DNA of 64,000 bases from Rhizobium mongolense subsp. loessense (GCF_900099775.1 NZ_FMTM01000018.1:1-64000), one strand, 5' to 3'; counted from the first letter of the stretch, positions 25,058 to 34,014 are shown. Numbers and translations: made by a program. The notes: generated by a model not told the origin, from the letters alone.

Positions 25058-26506
25058 ATGAGATTCCCTGGATTAGGATTCGCGTTTTCAATCGCGTTAA
25101 CGTGTGCAATGCCGACAATAGGGCTAGGTGCCGCTGAAACTATTGTGGAGATCAAGAATGTCGGTGTCAGCGAAAGCAAGGTCATAAGACTGGGACTAAA
25201 CAAAGCTCTCGTCGTTGAGCTCCCCGAAGATGCGCATGACCTCTTAATCGCAGATCCGACGATCGCAGATGCAGTGACTCGCACGTCGCGCAGGATTTTC
25301 CTGTTCGGTAAGAAAGTTGGCCAGACAAATATCCTTATATTCGGCGCGGGCGGTCGCAAGTTGGTGGACCTCGACGTGCAAACAGAACGCGACGTCAGCG
25401 GGTTGGAGGCAAACCTTCGACGCTTCATTCAGGATTCGCGCATCGACGTTGAAATTGTATCCGATAACATCGTCTTAAGCGGGACTGTCAGAACGCCTCA
25501 GGATGCACTTCAGGCTGTTGACCTGGCCAAAGCGTTCTTGAAAGGCGGAGAGGCTACAACCAGAAATCAGACCGCCGAGTCTGCCGAGAAGGGTTCGGTT
25601 GCGATATATGCTGAAAGCCGGCAATCTTCCCAGATCGTCAACCTTCTTAAGATCGAGGGCGAAGATCAAGTCACTATAAAGGTAACGGTCGCCGAAATCA
25701 GAAGGGACATTCTAAAGCAGGTCGGTTTTGACCATCTGATTTCGAATTCAAGCGGCGCAACCTTGGCCGAGCTTGGTGCATCAACCGCCGACGCATCAAC
25801 AGCAACCGAAGGAGGCGGGTTGTCTGCGTTGTTCAAGTCGTCCATCGGCGGATACAATGTCTCCAGCACATTAAATGCGTTGGAGCAGGCAAAAGCGGTA
25901 CGAACGCTCGCGGAGCCCACCCTGACGGCAGTGTCCGGTCAGGCAGCGACATTCAGTGCTGGCGGGGAAGCGCTTTACTCTGATACAGATGATGACGGAA
26001 ACGCTACCCAATCAACCTACGAATACGGGATCCAGCTATCTTTCAAACCTATCGTTTTGTCGTCGGGGCGCATCAGCATTGAGATTTCGACGAGCGTTTC
26101 CGAACCTACGACCTCGGTGTCGGGATCGACGCCAACCTATGGAAAACGCTCCACCAAAACGACCGTCGAGCTGCCTTCTGGCGGTTCAATTGCGCTTGCA
26201 GGACTGATCCGCGACAATGTCTCTCAGACATCGAACGGGACACCGGGTTTGAAGAAGCTCCCTTTAGTCGGAACATTGTTCCGGCAGCGTAGTTTCGAAC
26301 GCAATGAGACGGAGCTCGTTATTATCGCAACTGCCTATCTGGTCCGCCCAACGGCACGCAACAGCCTGGCGAGACCCGACGACAATTTCAGCCCTGCCGA
26401 TGATGCATCAGAGATATTTATGGATCGCGTCAACAAGCTTTACGGCAGAGCAGCGTCAGAGCCCCAAAGGCCGTACGCCGGCAATGTAGGATTTATCTAC
26501 AAGTAA
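25058..26506 (+). CDS. cpaC: Secretin (CpaC/RcpA-type pilus secretion channel)
   Basis: A 482-aa outer-membrane secretin subunit with an N-terminal signal peptide. A pilus/flp N-terminal domain (KALVVELPEDAHDLLIADP) is followed by BON-like NIVLSGTVRTPQDA and the secretin domain (TVAEIRRDILKQVGFD, VRTLAEPTLTAVSGQAATF, ALAGLIRDN, GTPGLKKLPLVGTLFRQRSF). It stands alone: no cpaB or motor gene flanks it. With the TadG/E/F set 2.6 kb away it may be a dispersed Tad locus. A CpxR-type box lies directly upstream. Confidence 0.88.
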   Translation: MRFPGLGFAFSIALTCAMPTIGLGAAETIVEIKNVGVSESKVIRLGLNKALVVELPEDAHDLLIADPTIADAVTRTSRRIFLFGKKVGQTNILIFGAGGRKLVDLDVQTERDVSGLEANLRRFIQDSRIDVEIVSDNIVLSGTVRTPQDALQAVDLAKAFLKGGEATTRNQTAESAEKGSVAIYAESRQSSQIVNLLKIEGEDQVTIKVTVAEIRRDILKQVGFDHLISNSSGATLAELGASTADASTATEGGGLSALFKSSIGGYNVSSTLNALEQAKAVRTLAEPTLTAVSGQAATFSAGGEALYSDTDDDGNATQSTYEYGIQLSFKPIVLSSGRISIEISTSVSEPTTSVSGSTPTYGKRSTKTTVELPSGGSIALAGLIRDNVSQTSNGTPGLKKLPLVGTLFRQRSFERNETELVIIATAYLVRPTARNSLARPDDNFSPADDASEIFMDRVNKLYGRAASEPQRPYAGNVGFIYK

Positions 26507-27191
26507 AAGAGCTGGCTCGGTTGCAGGCCATCTGATCGTTTATCTTGGCCTTTGCCCGGAACGCGGCGACATAGATATAAGCTGCGGTATGGCGCAACAG
26601 TCGATGTGAGACGAGGGCTGGATTGTCGGGTTATCAGAATATCTTGCGGAGCTCGCCGCAGTTTTGCAGTAACGCCGAGCTCGGCACAACAAGCCCGGAA
26701 TCTTTTACCTTCCGGACGTTGATCGATCTCCACGGTTGTAGTGTCACATCTCTTCGAAATGAACTCTGCCGTCTCCCTGTCGCTGACCGCTGAGAACGCG
26801 ACCGAAAACGTATTCTCAAACCATCGGACGTCGCGCCGCGGCCGCCATCTGCTTCGCGCATCTTGCCGATAGGAGACCACAGTTGGCTCTGCTGCCGATC
26901 AAGTCCGAGCCGTCACCAACTCTTCCCATCAGCGAATCCATCCTGGCTTCGCGCTCGCACCAGCACATGAACGGCTCATCGGCCCCATGGCCAAGCTTGA
27001 GCCTTAAACCCGGAAAATTCCAGTTCCGCTAGCCCAAAATCGGGGAGCACCTCAAAAACCGCTGGAGCGAACTCAAAATCGGATAAAACTTGGGGGTAAG
27101 TCAGGGACGACACGTAATCTAGGACGCTCGCTTGGCGTCCGAGGATGATAGGCAGGCACCGTGCTTTTCTGAGCATTTTAAAGCCAGATTT
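26507..27191. other. Gene-poor intergenic stretch
   Basis: Convergent ends of the secretin and lipase genes flank it. A 127-aa frame on the minus strand (26497-26880) has no domain and Arg-rich composition, so I do not call it. Confidence 0.45.
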
Positions 27192-28313
27192 TTATGGTGA
27201 ACCAACGACACGCCCAGCGATACGAAACGGGCTTGCGACTGCAGCACCGGCTGCGTCGAAGACAAAGGCACCAATGTCGCTGGCACTCGAGCGCCCGCCG
27301 CTTTCAAAGGTGGCAAGCTGCGCCCCGAACTTGGCGAGCGATGCGTAACGGTCGTGCCCCAGTCCGTCAGATCCGGTCAAAGACGTTATGTCGACAACCC
27401 GGAGTTTCTCCTTCAAAGCGGCCTCCTTGATGACGGGGTCATCGATGTCCAGACGTCCAACACGGGGTCGCTCCCCCGCTATCAGGCTCGAGGCCGTGAG
27501 TGCGCGATCGTCTTTGGAGACAAGAAGAGTTAGCGGCGTCCGCATGCTGCCGACATCCCTTAGTTGCGATCGGAATACGTCCACATCGATGTCAGGGGCG
27601 GCCAGTACCACCATGAGCTTGTCGATCACATCGTCGCGGTGCTGAAGTTTGAGTTGGCGTACCGTTTCCATGACCAGGAACCCGCCCATACTGTGTCCGA
27701 ACAGAATTATGCGGTTCACCTTTCGGGAAGCTGAGAGCGATTTCACCAAAGAGTCTAGCTGGCTTCGCGAGTACAAGGCCGCATCGCGGTCGGCAACATA
27801 TCCGGCGACGGCTGCTGCCGAAGGCCAGGAAAACAGGATCGGAGCGCCCGGCTTTTTTGCGTCTGCGGCTATTTGCGACGTCCTGAACAGAGCCTCCTGA
27901 TAGCTGTAGTTGTAACCATGTACGAAGATCCCGACAGTGCCGTCGAATTGCGCCGTGCGTACTGCCGCTTCCATAAACGCGTCCTGCGAAAGTTGTTTCC
28001 GCCTCGTGACTACAAACTGTCGTTCGGGATTCGGCTTCGCCGTCGGGTAAGCGATCGCGGTGTTTTTCCTGTTCGGAGGCACCGAAACCTCATACTGCTC
28101 ATATGTCAGGTGTTCCGCCCACGTACTTCCGAACCCGCCACGCGCAGTATCCGGGCTCCTGTTCGTTGCTGTTAGAACGGCCACTCGTTCCGAGGCGGCT
28201 TCATCGACATGTACCGGATTCAAGACAGTCGACGTTGGTCTGGTGGCACAGCTTGACGACACCATCATCACGAAGAAGAGCAGGATATAAGGCGGCAGCT
28301 TCGTATGCCGCAT
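27192..28313 (-). CDS. Alpha/beta hydrolase lipoprotein (DUF900-type)
   Basis: A 373-aa protein started at ATG 28313; the frame opens at a TTG at 28331. The N-terminus is a lipoprotein signal ending SSSCATRP (lipid Cys). The hydrolase core shows VGIFVHGYNYSYQEAL, ILFGHSMGGFL (nucleophile Ser) and a late GHDRYASL with a candidate His. DUF900 hydrolases of this kind are common in rhizobia, with unknown substrates. Next to a TetR gene upstream on the same strand, so the two are probably one transcription unit. Confidence 0.8.
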   Translation of the reverse strand: MRHTKLPPYILLFFVMMVSSSCATRPTSTVLNPVHVDEAASERVAVLTATNRSPDTARGGFGSTWAEHLTYEQYEVSVPPNRKNTAIAYPTAKPNPERQFVVTRRKQLSQDAFMEAAVRTAQFDGTVGIFVHGYNYSYQEALFRTSQIAADAKKPGAPILFSWPSAAAVAGYVADRDAALYSRSQLDSLVKSLSASRKVNRIILFGHSMGGFLVMETVRQLKLQHRDDVIDKLMVVLAAPDIDVDVFRSQLRDVGSMRTPLTLLVSKDDRALTASSLIAGERPRVGRLDIDDPVIKEAALKEKLRVVDITSLTGSDGLGHDRYASLAKFGAQLATFESGGRSSASDIGAFVFDAAGAAVASPFRIAGRVVGSP

Positions 28314-28327
28314 CGAAAGGCGTTCTA

Positions 28328-28945
28328 TCAATCGTCTACCACTTCATGGGATATTCGGCCAGCTGGTCTCAGGCCATTTAGAGCAAAATCTAAAATATTG
28401 TGTATCTGAGCTTCCTTGTGCCTTACCCTCTGATTGGAAATCAGTTTCGGATGCCAAACTTTCGCGGTCGCCATTATGAAGATTCTTGATGTGCGGCGGG
28501 GGTTCTGGGGGACGAACTCTCCCCTATCAATGCCATCGGCGATCACTGTTGCGAGGACATTGCGGATGCGGACGATGTGTCTTTTAACAAGGTCATGATC
28601 GCGGTCCAGGCTGAGGACGATGAGGTCATAAATTGCACGGTGATTATCCGCAAGGTCAATTGTCGTCAAATATTGTTTCTGTAGATACCTTCTGATCCGG
28701 GAAGCGGCATCGCCCGACAGCTTCGCGATCGAGAGCGCTGTCGAGTAATTGCCGTCTAGGATGTCGCGGAAGATGGTCCGTCGCAATTCCTCCTTGGAAC
28801 CGAAGAAACGATAGACACTCGCCCGAGACATGCCAAGGTCTCTGGCGATGTCCGCAATGCGAACCTTCTGGTAGCCGTGTTGCCAAATCAATTGCTCGGC
28901 AGCCTGGATAATAATTTTAGCATTGGCTTTCACCTGCGCGGGCAT
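28328..28945 (-). CDS. TetR-family transcriptional regulator
   Basis: A 205-aa repressor-type protein. The HTH is in VRIADIARDLGMSRASVYRFF, within residues about 10-60; the rest is the helical ligand domain. It is followed within 15 nt by the lipoprotein hydrolase, which it may regulate together with itself. Ligand unknown. Confidence 0.87.
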   Translation of the reverse strand: MPAQVKANAKIIIQAAEQLIWQHGYQKVRIADIARDLGMSRASVYRFFGSKEELRRTIFRDILDGNYSTALSIAKLSGDAASRIRRYLQKQYLTTIDLADNHRAIYDLIVLSLDRDHDLVKRHIVRIRNVLATVIADGIDRGEFVPQNPRRTSRIFIMATAKVWHPKLISNQRVRHKEAQIHNILDFALNGLRPAGRISHEVVDD

Positions 28946-29099
28946 GGCTCTCTCATCATTCCTCGCCTCCAGATTTTGGCCGTCCGATACACATCAGGCA
29001 GCTCGGTTCGAAGAGCATATGCTTTGCCAATAGGGCTATCGCAGATGCGGTCCTGCTAGGCTCGCGCTCACGTCTTGGTTGTTATTCCAATTGAACTGA

Positions 29100-29387
29100 T
29101 CAATTGAATGGAGAATAACACTGCGTTCGCGGCCCACCGTAGGGCTGGAAGGTATTGTCATAGGCTCGGTAAGACCGATACCGATGCGCGCACCAGTCAA
29201 AGTGCCGTGGGTCATAACCCGACGAGTATTCTGGCCCGGGTGGGGGTGGGGGCGGCAAAATGAGGGGCGGCGGAGGCGGAGCGATTGGCGGCGGAATCAG
29301 TGGAATTGGACCGGGTACTTGAGCCATAGCGGCTGACTCGCCCACGAGTAGACAAGCGACCGCTGCGATTGTTACAAAGTATTTCAT
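29100..29387 (-). CDS. BA14K-family proline-rich secreted protein
   Basis: A 95-aa protein with a signal peptide ending AMAQ, a proline-rich middle with runs of P, and the BA14K-type tail DWCAHRYRSYRAYDNTFQPY with a second Cys. BA14K proteins are short exported proteins of Rhizobiales, first described as Brucella antigens; their function is unclear. Monocistronic. Confidence 0.8.
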   Translation of the reverse strand: MKYFVTIAAVACLLVGESAAMAQVPGPIPLIPPPIAPPPPPLILPPPPPPGPEYSSGYDPRHFDWCAHRYRSYRAYDNTFQPYGGPRTQCYSPFN

Positions 29388-29508
29388 GGAGATAACCTCA
29401 CATTCCTTGCTCCGCGGGAGCGAGTTAGTTTGGGACCGCGGCCTATCCGCAGTTCCGATGTCGTGTATTCGGAACGCGGGCAGGCCGGGATGAGACCTAT
29501 CGGATCTT

Positions 29509-29868
29509 CTAGCGACTGAACTTCAGGTCCGGCTTGTCACCATCCCAACCCTGAAGACCTCCGGGAACTTCTTGGAACCGAAGGCACCTCGTGCCCATCC
29601 TGCCGGAAATGCACATCGCATCATCCTTGAGCGTCCAGGTGACGGACAGAGTAAACGGCAGAGGACCGCGAATGCTTCCGGATCCATCGTTTCGGAGAGT
29701 GAACTTGAGGTTTTTGCCATCCGGCGCAAGGGCCGACCAGGGAGCTCCGTCGGCGAGTATGGCTGCTGCCTTTTGTGGCGGCAGGAAAGTCTGCCCCCCT
29801 GCGGCAAACGACGTGCTTGAAGCAAGAATTGCGACGGATGCTGCTGCGAACCGTAGTCCTATTTTCAT
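29509..29868 (-). CDS. Hypothetical secreted protein
   Basis: A 119-aa protein started at ATG 29868, which has an AGGAG ribosome binding site. The signal peptide is MKIGLRFAAASVAILASSTS with a likely cut after SFAA. The mature part has two Cys (MCISGRMGTRCLRF) that may form a disulfide. It resembles small periplasmic proteins of rhizobia with no assigned role. Confidence 0.7.
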   Translation of the reverse strand: MKIGLRFAAASVAILASSTSFAAGGQTFLPPQKAAAILADGAPWSALAPDGKNLKFTLRNDGSGSIRGPLPFTLSVTWTLKDDAMCISGRMGTRCLRFQEVPGGLQGWDGDKPDLKFSR

Positions 29869-29966
29869 TTTCGGTCTCCTACTTTCATGCTTGAAGTTGT
29901 TGGCGTCTCGTTGCGAACGATGGAACGCGGTTGTCCGAAAGTGCAATTTCGTGTCGTCTACGCTCG

Positions 29967-30809
29967 CTATTGGGAGGCTGCAGCCCCCTTGTCGCTCCAG
30001 CCCGGTGGCAGACCGAGTTGACCGGCGACCGCCCCTTTGATACCAGGGGCCGAGCCGAATGCCTTACACGCGTCGTATTTCGGGTCGCCGCCAAGCGACG
30101 CCTTTAATTTTTGCATCGACGGCATCGACAGCGTTCCCTTGAAGGGGTCTTGCCCCTTGACGAGCATGCGGCTGAAATCGGCGCCAAAAGCGGAAGAGAG
30201 CGAATAGGCATCACCGACCTTGGAGACCCGGGCCTTTGTCGTCAGCATGTTTGCGCCGCGCGACCAGAGCATAGCCGCCTTCTGTGAGCCGTCCTGGCCA
30301 ACCGCTTCGGCCTCGATGGAGAGGCCGCCGAGACCGATCGGAAGCCGCGGGATCGGAACGAACACCACCGCGGCTCCGAGTGACGCTACGGCCGAGGTAG
30401 CTGCGACAGTTCGATTCGTTGGCACAATGTCGGTGACGGTGGCGTGGACGACGAGATCTGCCGGCTGGCTCGCAGTCACGACCTTGAAGCGATCGCTGAG
30501 GCCGGTACAAAGCGCCCGGTCAACCGCGTTGGTGAGAAGGGCCAAGTCCTTGACGTCGAAGGAACCGCCGCTGACGGCATCCGCCGACGTCGGCACGATG
30601 CGCACTGTCTGTGCGGCAAGGACCGGTCCCGAGTCGACACGCAATTTCGCCTTCGTCAGCGTGCCGCCCGACGGGGTCATACCCGCATAGGAACCAAGTG
30701 AGGTGCCCTGATGCAGGGCTACGCTTGCGCAGGAGGAGAGCGATGAGAGCAGGACCGCTGACACTGCGGCCCGCAGGTGATTTTTCGGTAGGCGAAAGCT
30801 AAAGGTCAT
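29967..30809 (-). CDS. DUF3313-family lipoprotein
   Basis: A 280-aa protein started at ATG 30809. The lipobox is LSSLSSC, followed by SLGSYAGMTPSGGTLTKAKL, typical of DUF3313 outer-membrane or periplasmic lipoproteins. The start codon lies at the conserved place of the promoter cassette (ATGACCTT after the hairpin). Here, uniquely, the cassette ATG starts the structural gene itself. Its CpxR-type box (copy C) marks it as an envelope-stress gene. Confidence 0.8.
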   Translation of the reverse strand: MTFSFRLPKNHLRAAVSAVLLSSLSSCASVALHQGTSLGSYAGMTPSGGTLTKAKLRVDSGPVLAAQTVRIVPTSADAVSGGSFDVKDLALLTNAVDRALCTGLSDRFKVVTASQPADLVVHATVTDIVPTNRTVAATSAVASLGAAVVFVPIPRLPIGLGGLSIEAEAVGQDGSQKAAMLWSRGANMLTTKARVSKVGDAYSLSSAFGADFSRMLVKGQDPFKGTLSMPSMQKLKASLGGDPKYDACKAFGSAPGIKGAVAGQLGLPPGWSDKGAAASQ

Positions 30810-30821
30810 CAGGCGAGTCTT

Positions 30822-30844
30822 CTGAACCGGGATCGAGGGTTCAG
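30822..30844 (-). promoter_or_regulatory. 5'-leader hairpin of the DUF3313 gene
   Basis: CTGAACC and GGTTCAG arms (7 bp, 9-nt loop) directly downstream of a TAAAAC -10-like hexamer (30850-30845), so the transcript should begin at or near this hairpin. The same structure occurs at four other cassettes. Confidence 0.55.
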
Positions 30845-30861
30845 GTTTTAGCGAGGCCAAC

Positions 30862-30897
30862 GTTAATGGCGGTAAAGGCAGTGTAAAGTTGGGTAAA
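30862..30897 (-). promoter_or_regulatory. Tandem CpxR-type box, copy C (DUF3313 lipoprotein)
   Basis: Read on plus: GTTAA at 30862, GTAAA at 30872, 30883 and 30893; spacing 10, 11, 10. Oriented toward the DUF3313 gene. Confidence 0.78.
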
Positions 30898-31066
30898 ATC
30901 TTGGGGCGGATCTTTGAGCTGCAATGCCACCTAACCAGCGAACGAAGATCGTATTGCCGAGGAAGATGAACACAGTCGAGATCGTCAAAGGGAGTACGTA
31001 TTAGTAAATGCGCGTGATTTCAAATCCGCCTGATTTACCATCGCGATGTCGCCGCCACCCGCCACA

Positions 31067-32497
31067 TTAGCTCGACTTTCCGCTTCGATCTGAATTGCGG
31101 TGCACTTGTTGTGGAAAATAGCCAGCACCTACAGCGACATAAAGATCTACATAATCTTTGGCGAGTTGCTGGACGGCTTCGGCAAGGCTTGCTTGGGCAT
31201 CGGAGACCGAACGCTGAGAGTCCAAGACGTCAAGCAGGGACGAGGCGCCTTCCTTATAGCTGGCAGTTGAAAGCTCCAGCGATTCCTGCGCCGTTTTCAC
31301 CTGCCTGCGCCGCGGCTCCACCGTCTGCGCGTCGCGTCGGACCGCGGACAGCGCGTTTTCGACCTCTTCGACCGCGTTCAGCACCGCGGCCTTCCAAGCG
31401 AGGTACTGAGTCTTGGCGTCAGATTTTTCAATATCGACGTTTGCCCGCAGGCTACCGCCATCGAAGATCGGAAGGCTGAGCGTCGGTCCAAAGGACCAGG
31501 TGGTCAGGCCTCCGCCGTTAGCACCAGCCAACTTGACCCGGGTTGGTGAAATCGAGCCGGAGAGCGAGATCGACGGATAGAGCTGGGCTTCGGCAACGCC
31601 GATGTTGGCAACGGTCTCCGCCAGCTCGCGTTCGGCCTTGCGGATATCCGGACGGTTGCGGATGAGATCGGCCGGAATACCAGCCCGAATATCGCCATGA
31701 TAGACCGGCTGTGCGCCTCCCTTGCGCAACTCCGCCATCAGCGAGGATGCCGGCAGGCCAAGGAGGGTAGCGATATGATGGGCTTCGGAATTGAAGCTGT
31801 TTTCGAAGCCCGGGATTTCGGCCAGCGTTGACTTCACCAAGCCTTCCGCCTGAACGACGTCCAGGCGAGAAGCTCCACCAACCGTGAGCTGCAGCTGAGT
31901 GAGATTGTATGTCTCTCGACGAGACTTCAAGTTCGCCTTGGAGAGCGCGATCCGCTCCTGATAATAGCGGGCGTCGATATAAGAGGAGACGAGATCCTTG
32001 AGGAAAGTGAGCTTTGCGTCGTCGGCCGTCGCATAAGCTGCCCCGAGCGAGGCAAGTGCGCTCTCTTTCGAGCGCCGGTACTGACCGAAGAGGTCAAGCA
32101 GCCAGGAGACGTCGGCCTCGCCGCCAGTGGTGTTGGTTGCGCCAATCTTTGTGCGTTGCGAACCCATCTCGCCTGATACCGTGTGCGACGCACCGACATC
32201 AAGGCTCGGTAATCCACCGGCGCCTGCGACTGTTACATTGGCGGACGCCGAATTGATGCGCTCCAGCGCCTGCAGCACGTCGAGATTCCGGTCAAGGCCG
32301 CGGGCGACCAGATTGTCCAGCTGCGTGTCACGATAGGCCGCCCACCACTGCGCCGTCAAAACATTGGCGTTACTCTTAATATCACCCTCATCGAATTTTG
32401 CAGGAAGTGGTGTCTCTGGGGGAACGTGATCCGGACCGCTCACGCAACCCGCTAGCAAAACCAATAGTGCCGGTGTGGCATAACGGAGGGAGATCAT
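31067..32497 (-). CDS. NodT/TolC-type outer-membrane efflux lipoprotein
   Basis: A 476-aa outer-membrane factor of tripartite efflux systems. The signal ends LLAGC (lipoprotein), then SGPDHVPPETPLP, WWAAYRDTQLDNLV and two OEP repeats; RNRPDIRKAERELA and the C-terminal SYKEGASSLLDVLDSQRSVS are family signatures. It probably completes the RND pump encoded 10 kb away, which has no outer-membrane gene beside it. It has its own CpxR-type box (copy D) and an 18-codon leader frame whose TGA abuts its ATG. Confidence 0.9.
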   Translation of the reverse strand: MISLRYATPALLVLLAGCVSGPDHVPPETPLPAKFDEGDIKSNANVLTAQWWAAYRDTQLDNLVARGLDRNLDVLQALERINSASANVTVAGAGGLPSLDVGASHTVSGEMGSQRTKIGATNTTGGEADVSWLLDLFGQYRRSKESALASLGAAYATADDAKLTFLKDLVSSYIDARYYQERIALSKANLKSRRETYNLTQLQLTVGGASRLDVVQAEGLVKSTLAEIPGFENSFNSEAHHIATLLGLPASSLMAELRKGGAQPVYHGDIRAGIPADLIRNRPDIRKAERELAETVANIGVAEAQLYPSISLSGSISPTRVKLAGANGGGLTTWSFGPTLSLPIFDGGSLRANVDIEKSDAKTQYLAWKAAVLNAVEEVENALSAVRRDAQTVEPRRRQVKTAQESLELSTASYKEGASSLLDVLDSQRSVSDAQASLAEAVQQLAKDYVDLYVAVGAGYFPQQVHRNSDRSGKSS

Positions 32498-32554
32498 TCA
32501 GTTTTCTTCCTGTAACGCCGCCAAGTAAAGACTTGCGCGAAGCAATGTGCTCAT
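32498..32554 (-). CDS. 18-codon leader frame before the outer-membrane factor gene
   Basis: ATG at 32554 (cassette start position) opens an 18-aa frame beginning MSTLLRA whose TGA at 32500-32498 directly abuts the next ATG. The layout suggests translational coupling. Whether the peptide matters is unknown. Confidence 0.45.
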   Translation of the reverse strand: MSTLLRASLYLAALQEEN

Positions 32555-32565
32555 GGGCGAATTTT

Positions 32566-32588
32566 CTGAACCGGGATCGTCCGTTCAG
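32566..32588 (-). promoter_or_regulatory. 5'-leader hairpin of the outer-membrane factor gene
   Basis: CTGAAC and GTTCAG arms, 6 bp, 11-nt loop, after a TAGAAC -10-like hexamer. Confidence 0.5.
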
Positions 32589-32605
32589 GTTCTAGCGACG
32601 CCAGC

Positions 32606-32641
32606 GTTAATGACGGTAAAGGCAGTGTAAAGTTGGGTAAA
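32606..32641 (-). promoter_or_regulatory. Tandem CpxR-type box, copy D (outer-membrane factor)
   Basis: On plus: GTTAA at 32606, GTAAA at 32616, 32627 and 32637; spacing 10, 11, 10. Confidence 0.78.
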
Positions 32642-32689
32642 ATCCAGGAACATCGGTCCTGTCGATTGCCGAGGTTCAACCTTGCCTGG

Positions 32690-32805
32690 GCTTCTGATTG
32701 GTCGATCCGTTCAATGTGTTCGAGGAGGCTCGATGGTGATGGTCATGTCCGTCGGGTAGCGATGCATAGCATGCCCGCCACGGCGCTCGATGGCCTACCC
32801 AGTGG
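32690..32805 (-). pseudogene. 3'-end remnant of a cpxA-like kinase gene
   Basis: The minus strand matches the last part of the kinase gene at 38040-38195: GGCCATCGAGCGCC, then ACCATCACCATCGAGC and GATCGACCAATCA against GATCGATCAACCA. It is followed by box copy D, just as the live kinase gene is followed by box copy H. So kinase 3' end plus cassette was duplicated as one block. Confidence 0.65.
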
Positions 32806-32841
32806 TCGCAAGGTCTAGAGTGGCAATCGAACGCGCAAAAT

Positions 32842-32930
32842 TTGCACGAGGGATACACCGTGCAGCAGCTCGCCGAGGATTATGTGCACCTTTATACCGT
32901 GGTGGGTGCTGGCAATTTGCTAGGCGCAAG
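32842..32930 (+). pseudogene. C-terminal remnant of an outer-membrane factor gene
   Basis: The plus strand encodes TVQQLAEDYVHLYTVVGAGN, matching AVQQLAKDYVDLYVAVGAGY at the end of the intact efflux lipoprotein at 31067-32497, in opposite orientation. Nothing else of that copy survives. Confidence 0.65.
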
Positions 32931-33098
32931 AAAACAAAAAATCGAGCTAATGCGGGCGTCGCCCGTGGCATTGGTGGCGCTGCAGGTCGGGCGGATTGCT
33001 AATGCTGCTCCCGATCTGCGTCGTTGAATTTTCTCGACAACTCGGCCTTCATTCGCTTGTGAAATGGCATTTTGGCACCTGAGAGAGCTTCCCCAGAT

Positions 33099-33134
33099 TT
33101 TACCGAACTTTACACCGCCTTTACCGTCATTAAC
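33099..33134 (+). promoter_or_regulatory. Tandem CpxR-type box, copy E (methyltransferase pair)
   Basis: TTTAC at 33099, 33109 and 33120, TTAAC at 33130; spacing 10, 11, 10. A TAGAAT -10-like hexamer follows at 33146. Confidence 0.78.
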
Positions 33135-33151
33135 GCTGGCGTCGCTAGAAT

Positions 33152-33174
33152 CTGAACCCACGATCCCGGTTAAG
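33152..33174 (+). promoter_or_regulatory. 5'-leader hairpin, methyltransferase operon
   Basis: CTGAACC and GGTTAAG arms; one mismatch compared with the other copies. Confidence 0.4.
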
Positions 33175-33185
33175 AAGAACCGCCA

Positions 33186-33242
33186 ATGACTTTCGCTGGC
33201 GCAGACGGGGCATCTCTAGTCTCGTGGGCGTGCGTCCATTAA
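33186..33242 (+). CDS. 18-codon leader frame before the CmoA-like gene
   Basis: ATG at the cassette position opens an 18-aa frame (begins MTFAGADG) ending TAA at 33242, 13 nt before the methyltransferase start. It has the same length as the leader frame of the outer-membrane factor gene but a different sequence. Confidence 0.4.
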   Translation: MTFAGADGASLVSWACVH

Positions 33243-33255
33243 GGAAATGCAGAAA

Positions 33256-34014
33256 ATGAATAAAGCTCTGAATATCGTGCTCAAGCCGGGCCGAAAGGAC
33301 ACGGTTTTCAGCGAGGACGAGCCGCCAGTTGATGATTTTTCCTTCAACGCCCAAGTCGCCGACGTATTTGACGACATGGTCAGCCGCTCCGTGCCATACT
33401 ACGAAGAAATGCAGCGTATGGTCTGTGAACTGGCGCAGGATTTCGCAAAACCGAATACCAACCTCTATGATATCGGTTGCTCGACGGCGACCACACTTCT
33501 GACGCTCGACCCGATCTTGCATCCCAGTGTGAAGTTCGTTGGCGTCGACAACGCGCCCGACATGCTTGAGAAGGCGCGGCAGAAGGTCGCCCAGACAGGC
33601 ACACAAAGGCCGATAGAATTGCAGATGGCCGATTTGCATCAGGGCCTCTATATGGAGAATGCCAGCGTCGTCACGATGCTGCTCACTATGCAGTTCATCC
33701 GTCCGCTCTACCGCGAACGAATGATCAAGACGGTCTCCTCGGGCCTGAACGACCAGGGCTGCCTGCTGTTGATCGAAAAGCTGACGAGCGAGAATACTAC
33801 CTTCAATCGACTGTTCATTCAGCACTATTACGATTTCAAGCGACGAAACGGCTATTCAGAGATCGAGATCTCCAAGAAGCGCGAAGCGCTCGAAAACGTT
33901 CTTATTCCTTATCGACTGGAAGAGAACATCCTTCTTCTCAAGGAAAGCGGGTTCCGGCACGTCGAGGTATTTTTCCGCTGGTACAACTTCTGCGGCATCG
34001 TCGCTGTTAAATAA
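33256..34014 (+). CDS. CmoA-like (carboxy-SAM synthase family) methyltransferase homologue
   Basis: A 252-aa class I SAM-fold protein closely following CmoA, which converts SAM and prephenate to carboxy-SAM. Matching segments are VADVFDDMVSRSVPYY, LYDIGCSTATTLL, VGVDNAPDMLEKAR, VTMLLTMQFIRPLYR and YDFKRRNGYSEIEISKKR. I choose ATG 33256, since the AAGGAA site is 9 nt away; ATG 33247 is too close. No cmoB is adjacent. Instead its stop touches the start of a membrane methyltransferase. Either it makes carboxy-SAM for that partner, or it is a repurposed methyltransferase. Confidence 0.8.
   Translation: MNKALNIVLKPGRKDTVFSEDEPPVDDFSFNAQVADVFDDMVSRSVPYYEEMQRMVCELAQDFAKPNTNLYDIGCSTATTLLTLDPILHPSVKFVGVDNAPDMLEKARQKVAQTGTQRPIELQMADLHQGLYMENASVVTMLLTMQFIRPLYRERMIKTVSSGLNDQGCLLLIEKLTSENTTFNRLFIQHYYDFKRRNGYSEIEISKKREALENVLIPYRLEENILLLKESGFRHVEVFFRWYNFCGIVAVK

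Noticed and set aside
26497..26880. 127-aa minus-strand frame after the secretin
   Set aside because: No domain, signal or good ribosome binding site; Arg-rich composition typical of chance frames.
27080..27101. GATAAAAC and GGTAAG resembling box half-sites
   Set aside because: Spacing and sequence do not fit the four-site pattern.
33145..33825. 226-aa minus-strand frame opposite the CmoA-like gene
   Set aside because: Antisense shadow; the opposite strand carries the family motifs and promoter.
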